A stretch of DNA of 64,000 bases from a bacterium (GTDB lineage: Bacteria > Vulcanimicrobiota > Vulcanimicrobiia > Vulcanimicrobiales > SCRA01). A program made the translations under genes and the position numbers. The stretch is taken from contig SCRI01000060.1 in assembly GCA_004298675.1 (NCBI GenBank), positions 119,458 to 183,457 on the forward strand, given 5' to 3'. Under the pieces are notes generated by a model. The model was not told the DNA's origin, did no database searches, and worked only from the letters and a program-made list of their open reading frames with translations. Of the stretch, positions 26,003-35,437 are shown piece by piece (position 1 is the first letter of the stretch; every line of letters starts with the position of its first letter).

Positions 26003-26152
26003 CGGTTACCCCATTGGAGACGGTGTTGGTGGCTAACGCACGCATGATATGCGGCCGGCAAGCCTTCAACAGCTACCCAAGTCTCAGCGGGAAGAGTTTC
26101 TCAACTTCTTCACCTGACGCGGGCGACCGTCTGTTATATTATTCGCCCCGTG

Positions 26153-26923
26153 TCAGCCGATGCGCAGGCCGAGCATCGAGACCGATCCACCGTCGAAACC
26201 TTCGACTGGATACGAAACCGCCTCGCCTTCAGTGCGTTGCGCGAGCACGTAGATCAACGGGAGGTAATGCTCCGGCGTCGGTACGGAGAGTTCGGCGTCC
26301 TCACCCAGCTGCTCGTACTCCACCACGCGGCGATCTCCGGCCGCGATCAGCTCCCGCACGCGCGCCTCGAAGCGCACGGCCCAGTCGTACGGCTCGCGCG
26401 GATGGCGCCCCCACGCATACGCATGCAGGTTGTGCACCACGTTCCCGGATCCCAGGATCAGCACGCCCTCGTCCCGCAGCGGGCGCAGGCGCTGTGCCAA
26501 CTCGTCGTGCTGAACGGCGGTCAGCCGCTCGTCGAGACCAAGCTGAACCACCGGGATGTCCGCCAGCGGATAGAGATGCACCAAGAGCGACCACGTGCCG
26601 TGATCGAGTCCCCAGCTCTCGTCCAGCTCGACCGGCGCCGGCGCCAGCAGCTCGCGCACGTGCTGCGCCAGCTCGAGCGAGCCGGACGCGGGATACTCCA
26701 CGCGATAGAGCTGCGGCGGAAAGCCGCCGAAGTCGTGGATCGTCTGCGGGCGCGCTGAGGCCGTCACGCGCGCCCCCGGCACGTACCAATGCGCGGAGAT
26801 CGAGAGGATCGCGCGCGGGCGCGGAAGCGCGGATGCCACCCGCCGCCAGGCCAAACTGTAGGGGTTCTCCTCGATGGCGTTCATGGGGTTGCCGTGACCC
26901 AAGAACACGACCGGCATGCGCAT
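26153..26923 (-). CDS. ygiD: DODA-type extradiol ring-opening dioxygenase family protein (YgiD-like), about 256 aa
   Basis: Family features are GHGNPMNAI at the N-terminus, SAHWYVPGARVT, DFGGFPP, and WGLDHGTWSLLVHLYP, which together supply the metal-binding His residues of 4,5-DOPA dioxygenase-type enzymes. In bacteria the physiological substrate is generally unknown. It may start at GTG 26926 (GTGA overlap with wtpB) or ATG 26923. It is placed last in a three-gene minus-strand group with wtpA and wtpB, with no obvious functional link. Confidence 0.85.
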   Translation of the reverse strand: MRMPVVFLGHGNPMNAIEENPYSLAWRRVASALPRPRAILSISAHWYVPGARVTASARPQTIHDFGGFPPQLYRVEYPASGSLELAQHVRELLAPAPVELDESWGLDHGTWSLLVHLYPLADIPVVQLGLDERLTAVQHDELAQRLRPLRDEGVLILGSGNVVHNLHAYAWGRHPREPYDWAVRFEARVRELIAAGDRRVVEYEQLGEDAELSVPTPEHYLPLIYVLAQRTEGEAVSYPVEGFDGGSVSMLGLRIG

Positions 26924-27726
26924 CACTCCACCGCCTCCCGGCGATTGACCAGCAGCCGCAACCCGACGAAGATCGCCAAGGTCACGGTCAAGAAGAGCAC
27001 CGCTGCGGCCGCCGAGTCACGCAGCCCGCCCTGCAGGAAGAGATCGTAGATCTTCACGGGCGCGGTCATCGGATAGTACGCCAAGATGACGATCGCACCG
27101 AACTCGCTGAGCGCGCGCGCCCCCGACATCGTCATGCCCGCGACGATGCTGCGCCAACACAGCGGCAGCGTCACGCGCGCGAAGGTGCGCCACGCCCCCG
27201 CGCCCAGCGTGCGCGAGACCAACTCCAACTCGGGGTCCATCGCGGCGAAAGCCTGCCGCGCCGTGTCGACGGCGTACGGCAAGCTCACGTACAGCATGGC
27301 AACGACCACACCCGCTGCCGTGCCCCAGAAGCGCAAGCCCGTCGCGGCCTCTACCGGTGCACCGATGATCCCCGTGCGCCCGAAGACCAACAGCAGCGCG
27401 ATGCCCACGACCGTGTGCGGCACCGCCAGCGGCACGTCGACGATGCCTTCGATCAAGCTCCGGCCGCGAAAAGCGCGCCGTGCCAGCAGATATCCTAGCG
27501 GCACGCCCACGGCGCCGGCCAGCAGCGCCGTCACCAGCGCCGCCTCCAGACTCAACGCAACCGAGGCCCGGACCGCCGCGTCCCCCGCTGCGTGCAGCAG
27601 CGCCGCCGGATCTTGCAGCGCGTAGAGCTGCACCAACGGAAGTACCACGAAGAGCAGCGCGGCGCCGCCGGCGGCCGAGAAGACAACAGTGAGCCCGCGC
27701 GGCGTGGTTGCTAGGCGCCGGGCCAC
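26923..27726 (-). CDS. wtpB: Molybdate/tungstate ABC transporter permease
   Basis: Inner-membrane permease, 267 aa, about six helices, with the EAA loop that contacts the ATPase (SRTLGAGAWRTFARVTLP). The segment SGARALSEFGAIVIL is typical of ModB/WtpB/TupB. It overlaps the binding-protein gene by 16 bases. No ATPase gene (wtpC/modC) is adjacent on either side, so the ATPase must be encoded elsewhere. Confidence 0.87.
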   Translation of the reverse strand: MARRLATTPRGLTVVFSAAGGAALLFVVLPLVQLYALQDPAALLHAAGDAAVRASVALSLEAALVTALLAGAVGVPLGYLLARRAFRGRSLIEGIVDVPLAVPHTVVGIALLLVFGRTGIIGAPVEAATGLRFWGTAAGVVVAMLYVSLPYAVDTARQAFAAMDPELELVSRTLGAGAWRTFARVTLPLCWRSIVAGMTMSGARALSEFGAIVILAYYPMTAPVKIYDLFLQGGLRDSAAAAVLFLTVTLAIFVGLRLLVNRREAVE

Positions 27727-28697
27727 GGCCTGGTCAGGCTTCGTACCGCAACGGGAACGCGTTCGATGGCGGAGGCGAACGCCGGCGCGATCGGCTCCAG
27801 CCCCGAGGCCTTCACGATCGCTCGGCCCTGCGCTCCCAAGAGCAACGCGAGATACGATTGTGCGGCGGCCGCGTTAGGCGCGTCCGCGAGAATCGTGGCG
27901 GCGTAGACGATCGGCGCACCTGCCACCACACCGTTCTTCGTCTTCACCGAGGCGCGGCGATAGAGCGCGCTGTAGCGTGCATCCCCGAGATCGATCTGCG
28001 GCGGCAACGCCAAGCTCTCGAGTTTCTGCTCCACCGCCGTCGAGCGATAGATCGCTAGATAGTCGATCTGGCCGGACTGCAACGCGGGTATCAATTCGGT
28101 CTCGGTGTCGCGCATGTTCGTCACTGGAGCATTGGCCAGGATGCGCTCGCTCAAATCGGAGATACCGTAGTGCAGCGCGGCCAACTGTAGCATCAGCAGG
28201 AACTGGTAGCCGGAGGGATCGGTATCGGGATTGGAGCGGCCGATCGCCACACCCGGCTGCGTCAGCAGCTGATACCAGTTCCCGGCATTGATGCGATCGG
28301 CGTACTTGCTGCGTTCGGTGTACACCAGCGTCACCGCGTTGCTGGCGAAACCGGCAAACCAATCCGCGTACGCCTTGCGCCCGGGACCCGCGAAGAGATA
28401 CTTTGGAATCACACGGTAGTCGGCGACGGCAACCACGTCAGCGGCCTCATGCAGCTCACTCACCTGCTTGGCCATCTTGACACTACCGCCGAATTGCGCT
28501 TGGACACTGGTGCCCGGATTCGCTTGCTGGAAACGATCGTCCAGCGCGCGCAACGGCGCGGCCAGCGTTCCGGCCGCGAAAACGGTGAGGGTATTCCCGG
28601 TACTTGCAGCCGCCGGTACTGGAGACCGTAAGACGCGATACGCCCCCGCGCCTACAGCTATCAGCCCCGCTACTGCAGCCCGTCTATTCAGCGCCAT
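27711..28697 (-). CDS. wtpA: Molybdate/tungstate-binding protein
   Basis: Periplasmic oxyanion-binding protein. The N-terminus has a twin-arginine-like signal (NRRAAVAG followed by a hydrophobic stretch). LTVFAAGTLAAPL and GRSNPDTDPSGYQ are characteristic of WtpA, as opposed to ModA; WtpA proteins prefer tungstate with molybdate as second ligand. Supplies metal for molybdo/tungsto-enzymes. The 148 bases between this start and the TonB receptor start hold no recognisable Moco riboswitch. Confidence 0.88.
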   Translation of the reverse strand: MALNRRAAVAGLIAVGAGAYRVLRSPVPAAASTGNTLTVFAAGTLAAPLRALDDRFQQANPGTSVQAQFGGSVKMAKQVSELHEAADVVAVADYRVIPKYLFAGPGRKAYADWFAGFASNAVTLVYTERSKYADRINAGNWYQLLTQPGVAIGRSNPDTDPSGYQFLLMLQLAALHYGISDLSERILANAPVTNMRDTETELIPALQSGQIDYLAIYRSTAVEQKLESLALPPQIDLGDARYSALYRRASVKTKNGVVAGAPIVYAATILADAPNAAAAQSYLALLLGAQGRAIVKASGLEPIAPAFASAIERVPVAVRSLTRPWPGA

Positions 28698-28845
28698 GAC
28701 GCGGGTTTTGCCCTCAGGGACGCGCGATCCCTCGTCAGGCCGGCGGCAGGGCTGGCGGGCGCGCGCCGGCGGCGAGCCGCCGTGTGAGCAGGGGACGGTA
28801 AATGGGAAAGACTCGCATGGAAGACCCCGCTAGGAGGGGATCGCC

Positions 28846-31800
28846 ATGGAGCCTTCGCCCAATCGGTGGCACCGGGGCATCAAACGCCTCCTCGTTTCGC
28901 TTACCGTGGCCGCACTGCTGTTCGCCGCCCTGCCCGCGCAAGCCGTGAGCGTAGGCTTCGTGCGCGGAGTCGTGGCCGATGATGCCGACGGCGCGCCGAT
29001 TCCCGCCGTTGCGATCACGCTGACTTCGCCCTCCGGCACCTACCACGCGACAACCGACGCCAAGGGGCTCTACGTGATCGCGGGGATCCAACCCGACACG
29101 TATGCCCTGACGGCGGCGCGCGAGGGCTATCGCACGTACTCCGAAACGGGCTTGACGATCACGCAAGATTCGCGCTTGGTCGTGGATGTGCGCCTGACGA
29201 GCGCGTTGCGCGTCATCGCGCGGGTAACCACCCGCGCCCCGTCGTCGCTGGTGCAGCCCAACCAACCCGCCGACGTTTACGCCGTGGGCGTGGCGCAGCA
29301 GGAGCAGCTCACCGGCCTGCCCGCCAGCGAGAACGAGGCCGCACTCCTCAACGCCCTACCGGGAGTCAGCGCAGTGGGCGGAAACGGCAACGGCCTCACG
29401 GGCTCGTTTCCACTCATCCGCGGCGGCTTGGAAAACGATCAAGGCTTCGAGCTGGACGGCATCGACGCGACGGAACCGATCTCAAATCTCTTCATCAACA
29501 ACCTCATCGTCAACGGCGCGCGCAGCATCAACCTCACCGCCGGCCCCGGCGGCGCCAGCAAAAGCGGATCGGGCTCGGGTTTCGTCAACATCGTCACCAA
29601 GACGGGGACGTATCCCTCCAGCGGCTACCTGCAGATCGACGACGGCGGCTTCGCCTTCCAGCACGGCTTGAAGTTCGAATACGGTACCGCCACGCCGGAC
29701 AACCGTCTCTCGCTCTTCGTCAGCGGGCGCTACGATCGCGACTTCGGCGGTTGCTGCGCCCCGCCGTTCGGCAACACCTGGGGTCCGGCACACGCCGCCA
29801 ATCCCGACTCCATCGGCCAAGTGGCGTTCGTCGCCACCAACGACACCGTGGTCAACGCGCTCTACCACTTCGGGCGGGATCGCGAAAACACGCTGCAGCT
29901 CTGGAACGACTGGGGCGCGAACCATCTCTACGGAGATTACGGTCTCGCTACGGCCACGCTGCCGTACGCATCGGGCAGCGCGCCCTACCTCGGTGTCTAC
30001 GCCAACGCGCCGTTGTTCTTCGGCGGCACAGCGCCGCTGACGCAAGCGCAGGCGCAGGCCTTGATACCGTTTTATCCCGGTCAGCCCTCCGCCAACGCAA
30101 CGGTAGGCATGGGCGACTACGAGATCTCACAGTACGAGCTCTCGAAGATCGGCTTCTCGCGTCCGCTGGGGCGCGCCGGATACCTCAACGCGCGCATCTA
30201 CCGCACGCAGAATTGGGTCGTGGACGCCGCCGTCGATCCCAACGATCCAATCTTCGGCTACGGTTTCCCCACGCTTGGATTCAGCGATTTCTACGTCACG
30301 CGCTCCACGCAGAACACCGGCGTCGCCGCCGACGTGCAGCAGGCGCTGGGCGCGCGCCACGAGCTGGCTTTGGGAGCCGACTACCGCTTCTCGCGGGCCT
30401 CGCTGAGCGGCTACCTGCCCTCGCCTTCGCTCTTCTTCGCCGGCCCCACCATCACCGATTTCCTGCCCTCCGATCCGCTAGCCGGCGGCGCGCCGGGACC
30501 GTTCGCGGGGCAGCGCTATCCCGCACTGCACGAGATCATCAAAGACCCGCTCTACCGCACCTCGTTCTACCTCGACGACGCCTGGACGCCGTCGGATCGC
30601 TTGATGCTCGAGCCCGGCTTGAGGTACGACACCGAGCGCGTGCCCACCGCCGCCGGCACCTACGAGTCCAACTCGCTGCAGCCGCGGCTCTTCGGCGCCT
30701 GGACGCTGGGGAACCGGCGCGCCACGGTCATTCGCGGCGGCTACGGCCACGCTACGATCTTCGCGCCGCTCTTCCAGATCGAGAGCATCTACGCTCCGCC
30801 GGCCAGCTACCAGAGCCTGCCGGCCACAATGCCGATCTGTGGCGGCCCCGCCGCCAACTTCAGCGCCCCCTGCAAGAACTACGCCGACGAGCTGGCCAAT
30901 GCGTGGTGGCAGGGCTACGGCGTCGATCCGTACTCGTTCCCCAAGGCTCAGCAGTCCGACACGTACGATCTCTCTCTGGAACGCGAGCTGCCCCGCGACG
31001 TCTCGCTCAAACTCACGCTCTACCACCGGCGTGATTACGACGTGATCGTCAACCGCCAGCAGATCTCGATCTCGCCAACGGGCGCGGCCATCCCCGGCAC
31101 CATCAGCATCACCAACGACGGCAAAGGCGAAACCACGGGCGTGGAATTGGCCCTCTCGCGCCAGGTAGCGCAGGGCCTCTCGATCCAGTTCAACGCCACC
31201 TACGTCAACCAGTTCGTCAACTATCTCTCGAACACGGCCTTCCGCCCGTCCGTCTCGCCCGCGCTCTTGGGATCGGGGGCGCTGGTCCATCCCCAGTACC
31301 TCACGCCGTTCGGGGCGACGCTGAGCCTGGACTACCGGCGCAAAGGCTGGCGCGTGAACCCCATCTTTGTCTACAGCCGCGGGTACCCGGTGGGAGTCTG
31401 GAGTTCGAGCCCGATCCTCGTGAACGGCCGCGCCACGTTCGTGCCCAACACCAACCTCTATGGCAATTTCGGAGGATCGTTCTGTTACTACGCCGACCCG
31501 CAGGACGCCGGCAGTCCGGCGCAGCCCAACATCGTGGGAGCGCCGGGGGGCGGCTGCACGCAAGCACTGGGTGGCGCGCTGACGCATCCCGTGCTCTTCA
31601 CGAACGTGGTCGTCTCCCGAGACGTGTCCAAGCGCTTGGCGCTGGGCTTGGAGATTCAAAACCTCTTCCAGAACGTGGCGAACTTTCCGTACTTCAACCC
31701 CGGCTACGTCAACAACGGCTTCGGCGCGTACGGGCCCGGCTCGGGCACCAATCCCAATGCCGGCCTGCCGGGCGCCGTCAGCGCCTACCCGCCTACGCCG

Positions 31801-31863
31801 TACTTCACGTTGCCGAGCGGGCCCAGCAGCCAATGGACCTTCTTTGCGAGACTCAAGCTATGA
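28846..31863 (+). CDS. TonB-dependent receptor with carboxypeptidase-regulatory-like domain, 1005 aa
   Basis: Signal peptide (ending ALPAQA), then a carboxypeptidase-regulatory-like beta domain (about 37-125), a plug-like domain (LNALPGVSAVGGNG, FPLIRGGLENDQGFELDG, SGSGFVNIVTKTG) and a long outer-membrane barrel that ends in an aromatic-rich strand (SQWTFFARLKL). It imports a large ligand or siderophore-like compound using TonB; the ligand is unknown. AGGAGGGG lies just before ATG 28846, a very strong ribosome binding site implying high expression. Its stop overlaps the next gene's start by 4 bases. Confidence 0.88.
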   Translation: MEPSPNRWHRGIKRLLVSLTVAALLFAALPAQAVSVGFVRGVVADDADGAPIPAVAITLTSPSGTYHATTDAKGLYVIAGIQPDTYALTAAREGYRTYSETGLTITQDSRLVVDVRLTSALRVIARVTTRAPSSLVQPNQPADVYAVGVAQQEQLTGLPASENEAALLNALPGVSAVGGNGNGLTGSFPLIRGGLENDQGFELDGIDATEPISNLFINNLIVNGARSINLTAGPGGASKSGSGSGFVNIVTKTGTYPSSGYLQIDDGGFAFQHGLKFEYGTATPDNRLSLFVSGRYDRDFGGCCAPPFGNTWGPAHAANPDSIGQVAFVATNDTVVNALYHFGRDRENTLQLWNDWGANHLYGDYGLATATLPYASGSAPYLGVYANAPLFFGGTAPLTQAQAQALIPFYPGQPSANATVGMGDYEISQYELSKIGFSRPLGRAGYLNARIYRTQNWVVDAAVDPNDPIFGYGFPTLGFSDFYVTRSTQNTGVAADVQQALGARHELALGADYRFSRASLSGYLPSPSLFFAGPTITDFLPSDPLAGGAPGPFAGQRYPALHEIIKDPLYRTSFYLDDAWTPSDRLMLEPGLRYDTERVPTAAGTYESNSLQPRLFGAWTLGNRRATVIRGGYGHATIFAPLFQIESIYAPPASYQSLPATMPICGGPAANFSAPCKNYADELANAWWQGYGVDPYSFPKAQQSDTYDLSLERELPRDVSLKLTLYHRRDYDVIVNRQQISISPTGAAIPGTISITNDGKGETTGVELALSRQVAQGLSIQFNATYVNQFVNYLSNTAFRPSVSPALLGSGALVHPQYLTPFGATLSLDYRRKGWRVNPIFVYSRGYPVGVWSSSPILVNGRATFVPNTNLYGNFGGSFCYYADPQDAGSPAQPNIVGAPGGGCTQALGGALTHPVLFTNVVVSRDVSKRLALGLEIQNLFQNVANFPYFNPGYVNNGFGAYGPGSGTNPNAGLPGAVSAYPPTPYFTLPSGPSSQWTFFARLKL

Positions 31864-32942
31864 GTGAGCGCCTGCGCCTGGCCCCCGTACCGGCCACGCT
31901 GATCCTGCTGTTGGCGGGCTGCACGACCGGCCAGAGCAATACCACGCCTGCGATTACTTTCACGCCCTCGAACGGCACGCTCAAATTGGCGGTGGGCACG
32001 GTCAACTTTGCCGGGGGCGGTAGCGGCTTGAACGTGCTGGAGACCTTCCGCGGGAGCAACGGGTTCACGGCGGTTCCCATCAATCAGGCGCTACTAGGCG
32101 GGCCCGCCGGCTTCATGGGACCCGGCGGCTCGCGCGATCCCGGCGCGGGGAGCAATCCCGTGCCGCTGGGTTCGGCGGCCAACGTCTTCGCCATCGGCAG
32201 CGCCGGTCAGATCACGATTCTCGCAGCAGCCGACGGCTTCGGCATCGGTCCGCCGCTGGCATCGACCACCGGACAGAACGCCTATCCGATGCAGCCGCAG
32301 TTCGGCGACATGCTGGGCAAGGCGGCCTTCCCGTTCCAACCGCTGCCGCTCTACGGCGGTCCGCCGGCGTATCCGGCGGCCACGCTGGTGGCCAACGCCT
32401 TCGGCGGCGGTCCGAAAGTACCATCGGGCTGGTCGGAGGGATTCTACCTGATCGCGCTGGCGGCGGCGGCGCCCACGGGTACCTACACGCTCAGCGTCGC
32501 CTACAGCCAAAACGGCGCCGCCGCGACGGCAAACGCGACCGCCGCGCTGGCATCCTCCGCGTTGCTCCCGCCGCTGGCGCCGCCCGGGCTGGCCTCCAGC
32601 GGCAACGGCGGCCTGACGGTGACGGTAACGCTGCCGCCGGGCGTGGTGGAGGAGCTGATCAACGTCACCGATGCCACGACACCGGGCCTGGGCGCGACCT
32701 GCGCCGCGGGCGTCACGTTCGCCACCGTGCGCGCCACCAGCAGCGGCGCCTACGGTATCGCGGGCAACCTCGGCCCGAACGGCACGCCCACGTTCTGCCC
32801 CGGCGACCAGCTCGTGGCGCAAAGCTTCGGTTTCGATTATCTGGATCAGGAGTTGGGGCCGCCGGGCAACACGCTCCCAGCGCCTTCCTTGCCCGCGCAA
32901 GCCGACGTCACCGTTTCCCCGCCGGCGGTCACGATGGAGTGA
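31860..32942 (+). CDS. Lipoprotein of unknown function coupled to the TonB receptor, 360 aa
   Basis: ATG 31860 overlaps the receptor stop (ATGA); the track's 31833 start is inside the receptor. A lipobox (LLLAGCTTG) marks lipid anchoring. The mature part is rich in Gly, Ala, Pro and Thr, with probable beta structure (Ig-like segments such as GTYTLSVAYSQNG). I do not recognise a family. Coupling suggests a surface lipoprotein partner of the receptor, analogous in arrangement to SusC/SusD, though the sequence is not SusD-like. Confidence 0.75.
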   Translation: MSERLRLAPVPATLILLLAGCTTGQSNTTPAITFTPSNGTLKLAVGTVNFAGGGSGLNVLETFRGSNGFTAVPINQALLGGPAGFMGPGGSRDPGAGSNPVPLGSAANVFAIGSAGQITILAAADGFGIGPPLASTTGQNAYPMQPQFGDMLGKAAFPFQPLPLYGGPPAYPAATLVANAFGGGPKVPSGWSEGFYLIALAAAAPTGTYTLSVAYSQNGAAATANATAALASSALLPPLAPPGLASSGNGGLTVTVTLPPGVVEELINVTDATTPGLGATCAAGVTFATVRATSSGAYGIAGNLGPNGTPTFCPGDQLVAQSFGFDYLDQELGPPGNTLPAPSLPAQADVTVSPPAVTME

Positions 32943-35281
32943 GCCGAGAGCCACTGCGCGCCGGCGAGCGTCTCGCGGAAGAAACGCGCCTGAAAGGCGA
33001 CGACGTCGTCGACGCCGGGAAACTTCGGATGGCTGCGCACGACGAGCCGTAGGCGCCCGCCGGTGGCGCGCAGCATCCCCAAACGGCGCATCGTCGCCAG
33101 CGCCGCGCGCACCACGGCCATGGGGCGCGCGCGCAGCACGGGATCGACGAACAGCAAGGCGGGCAGTGCACGCAAACGCTCCGCGACCGCGTCGACCGCC
33201 TCCTGCGGCGTGAAGGGCTGCACGCGCTCAGCCAGCCAATCGCTCAAGAGTTGGCTCACGGTAACGGGGCGCGCCACCGCGAGCGAGGCCTCCAGATTGC
33301 CGCGATCGGCCGGGGCGATCACGCGGTAGAGTAGCGAGAGACGGCGCCCCAGCAGCGGATCGTAACTGATGGCCGCGATGCGAACGTCGCCCAGCGGCGC
33401 GAGCCTGCGCAGCGCGCCGCGCAAACGGCTCAGAGAACCGTCGAGCGTGTGACGTCCCTCGGGCGTGAGGAAGAGCGTGCCGCCGCGCCGCAGCACCTCC
33501 GCCAAGCGCTCGAGATCGCTCTCGACCTGCGCGCGCAGCTCGGCCAGCATCTCTCCACGATACGGCTGGCGCAGCTGTGAGAGTTGCACGCTGGCGCGCA
33601 CGGCGTAGAACAGCGCCGGGCGTTCGAGATCGCGCAAACGGTGCGCCGCCGCCGGCAGCAGCGCCAGAGCTCCGGCACGGAAGACGCTGCCGAGCGCCAC
33701 ATCGCCGTGCCGGAGCCGCACGCCCAGCGCCATGCTCGCCAGCGGACGCGCGTACAACTGGTTCTCGATCGGCAGCATCCCCAACAGTCCAAAGAGCGTG
33801 GTGCTGTCCAGCCGGCGCAGCAGCCGCTCCAACCACCGGATGCGCAACGCCATGAACCCCGGCTCGAAGAGACGGCGCGAGGCCGCGGCAAAGACCGGAT
33901 GGCGCCACGGCCCGTCCAAAGTCAAACGCAGCACTACGGCCATCGTATCGAGATCGTGCTGGTGGTTGGCGATCACGAGCGTGGCGCCGCGCGCGAACGG
34001 CAGCCGGCCCCAGCCGCGCACGCGATAGGCCGCATGCACGTACGGCGTCATCGCGCAGACGCTAACCAGACGCAACGCCATGCCCCACAACGGTGAGAGC
34101 GGGCGCGCGCCCACCGACAACACGATCAGCGATCCCAACGCGAACGAAGCCGCGGCGACGGTGAAAAGCACGCGATAACCGTCCAGCGTCGCACCGTAGC
34201 GCGCCAGCAGCCAGCCGCCGAACGCCGGCGCGACGATGGCGGGCAGACTCGACGCGATGCCCCAGATCCCCAAGTCGCGCGCGACGTCGCGCAGCCTCGG
34301 CACGGAGTCGATCGCCAGCGCCCAATCGGTGGCGATGAAGCCTCCGTAGCCCAAGCCGAACACCAGCGCAAACGCCAGGATCCAATGCTGCTGCGGCACG
34401 AGCGCGAAACCAAACGCCGCCAGCGCCATCGGCACCCCCGCCGAGGCCACGAGCCCCTTGCGGATCACGCGATCCGAGAGTGCGCCCAGCCAAATGCTCG
34501 AGACGATCGCGCCCACGAGTGCCGCCCCCGCGACCAGTCCCGTGCCGGCCGAGGGATTCTCGACCTTCAGGACGTCGCGAAAGAAATAGAGCACGAACGT
34601 CATCAGCAGCGTCATGCCGAACATGATGGCCGAGCGGCTCGCGAAGACGACGGCGAAGTCGTGGCGATCCGCGACGTGCGCGTGCTCCGGCTCGCTCCAC
34701 GCGCCCTCCGGGATTCCCAGCACCGTTGCGGCTCCCAGAAGCACCACCACCGCCGCGGCCACGAAGGTGGTGGCGGGCTCGGTGAGTCCGGCCACGGCCA
34801 GACCCGCCACGGTGCCGGCCAGCGTTGCCGCGCCGCGCACGCCCGACGCGGAGCCCCAGGCCGCCCGCGGGACGATCTCTGGGATCAAGGCTTGATAGGC
34901 GGCGATGCTCAGGCACTCGCCCGCCGTGGAGAGCAGCAGCAGCGCTCCCAGCATCGCAGTGCTATGCGCCTGCGCCATCGCCAGCAGGCACAGCGCGTCG
35001 AGCCCCGCACCCGTCAACACCAACGTCCGGCGCATGCCCCCGGCGCGCCGCAGACGGTCGGAGACAGCCCCGGCTACCGGCGGAACGAACATCGCGACCA
35101 TGGCGACCAGGCTCGCCAGCACGGCCAGTACGCTCGTGTAGCGGCCGGGGGCCAAGCGAACGAGCGAGGCGGGCACAGCGATGGCCATGAGCGCCGCGTC
35201 CTGGAAACTCAGCGGGGCCCAGTACACGTTGAGCAGGGCCAAGCCGCGCGCCCCGCAGATCCGGCCGCTGTCGGACGACAT
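32846..35281 (-). CDS. MFS transporter-acyltransferase (PlsC-like) fusion, 811 aa
   Basis: Residues 1-400 look like a 12-helix major facilitator (VSDRLRR, LGALSDRVIRKG loops). A PlsC-type acyltransferase domain follows, with the HX4D motif NHQHDLD near residue 440 and a PEGRHT block near 610. The layout recalls the LplT-Aas lysophospholipid flipping/reacylation system, but the AMP-ligase part of Aas is missing, so an acyl-CoA or acyl-ACP donor would be needed. Lysophospholipid repair is inference. Its last 97 bases overlap the lipoprotein gene antisense. Confidence 0.8.
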   Translation of the reverse strand: MSSDSGRICGARGLALLNVYWAPLSFQDAALMAIAVPASLVRLAPGRYTSVLAVLASLVAMVAMFVPPVAGAVSDRLRRAGGMRRTLVLTGAGLDALCLLAMAQAHSTAMLGALLLLSTAGECLSIAAYQALIPEIVPRAAWGSASGVRGAATLAGTVAGLAVAGLTEPATTFVAAAVVVLLGAATVLGIPEGAWSEPEHAHVADRHDFAVVFASRSAIMFGMTLLMTFVLYFFRDVLKVENPSAGTGLVAGAALVGAIVSSIWLGALSDRVIRKGLVASAGVPMALAAFGFALVPQQHWILAFALVFGLGYGGFIATDWALAIDSVPRLRDVARDLGIWGIASSLPAIVAPAFGGWLLARYGATLDGYRVLFTVAAASFALGSLIVLSVGARPLSPLWGMALRLVSVCAMTPYVHAAYRVRGWGRLPFARGATLVIANHQHDLDTMAVVLRLTLDGPWRHPVFAAASRRLFEPGFMALRIRWLERLLRRLDSTTLFGLLGMLPIENQLYARPLASMALGVRLRHGDVALGSVFRAGALALLPAAAHRLRDLERPALFYAVRASVQLSQLRQPYRGEMLAELRAQVESDLERLAEVLRRGGTLFLTPEGRHTLDGSLSRLRGALRRLAPLGDVRIAAISYDPLLGRRLSLLYRVIAPADRGNLEASLAVARPVTVSQLLSDWLAERVQPFTPQEAVDAVAERLRALPALLFVDPVLRARPMAVVRAALATMRRLGMLRATGGRLRLVVRSHPKFPGVDDVVAFQARFFRETLAGAQWLSAHSIVTAGGETVTSACAGKEGAGSVLPGGPNS

Positions 35282-35437
35282 CCTCGCATGTTAGTATAGC
35301 AGAGGAGCTCGGCGTGCCACCGTCGCTTGGCATGCAACGGCGGCAGGCGGCAAAATCCTTGCTCTGCCGGGAGGGCTTCCCCGCCCCCCGCACGGTAACT
35401 CTCCCACTCCACCAGCGCCAAGAGAGAGCCTAGCCCC

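Noticed and set aside
25984-27498. 504-aa plus-strand ORF
   Set aside because: Arg/Pro/Ala-rich low-complexity shadow over ygiD and wtpB on the other strand.
30478-31833. 451-aa minus-strand ORF
   Set aside because: Shadow of the TonB receptor gene in high-GC DNA; no motifs and Arg/Gly/Val-biased composition.
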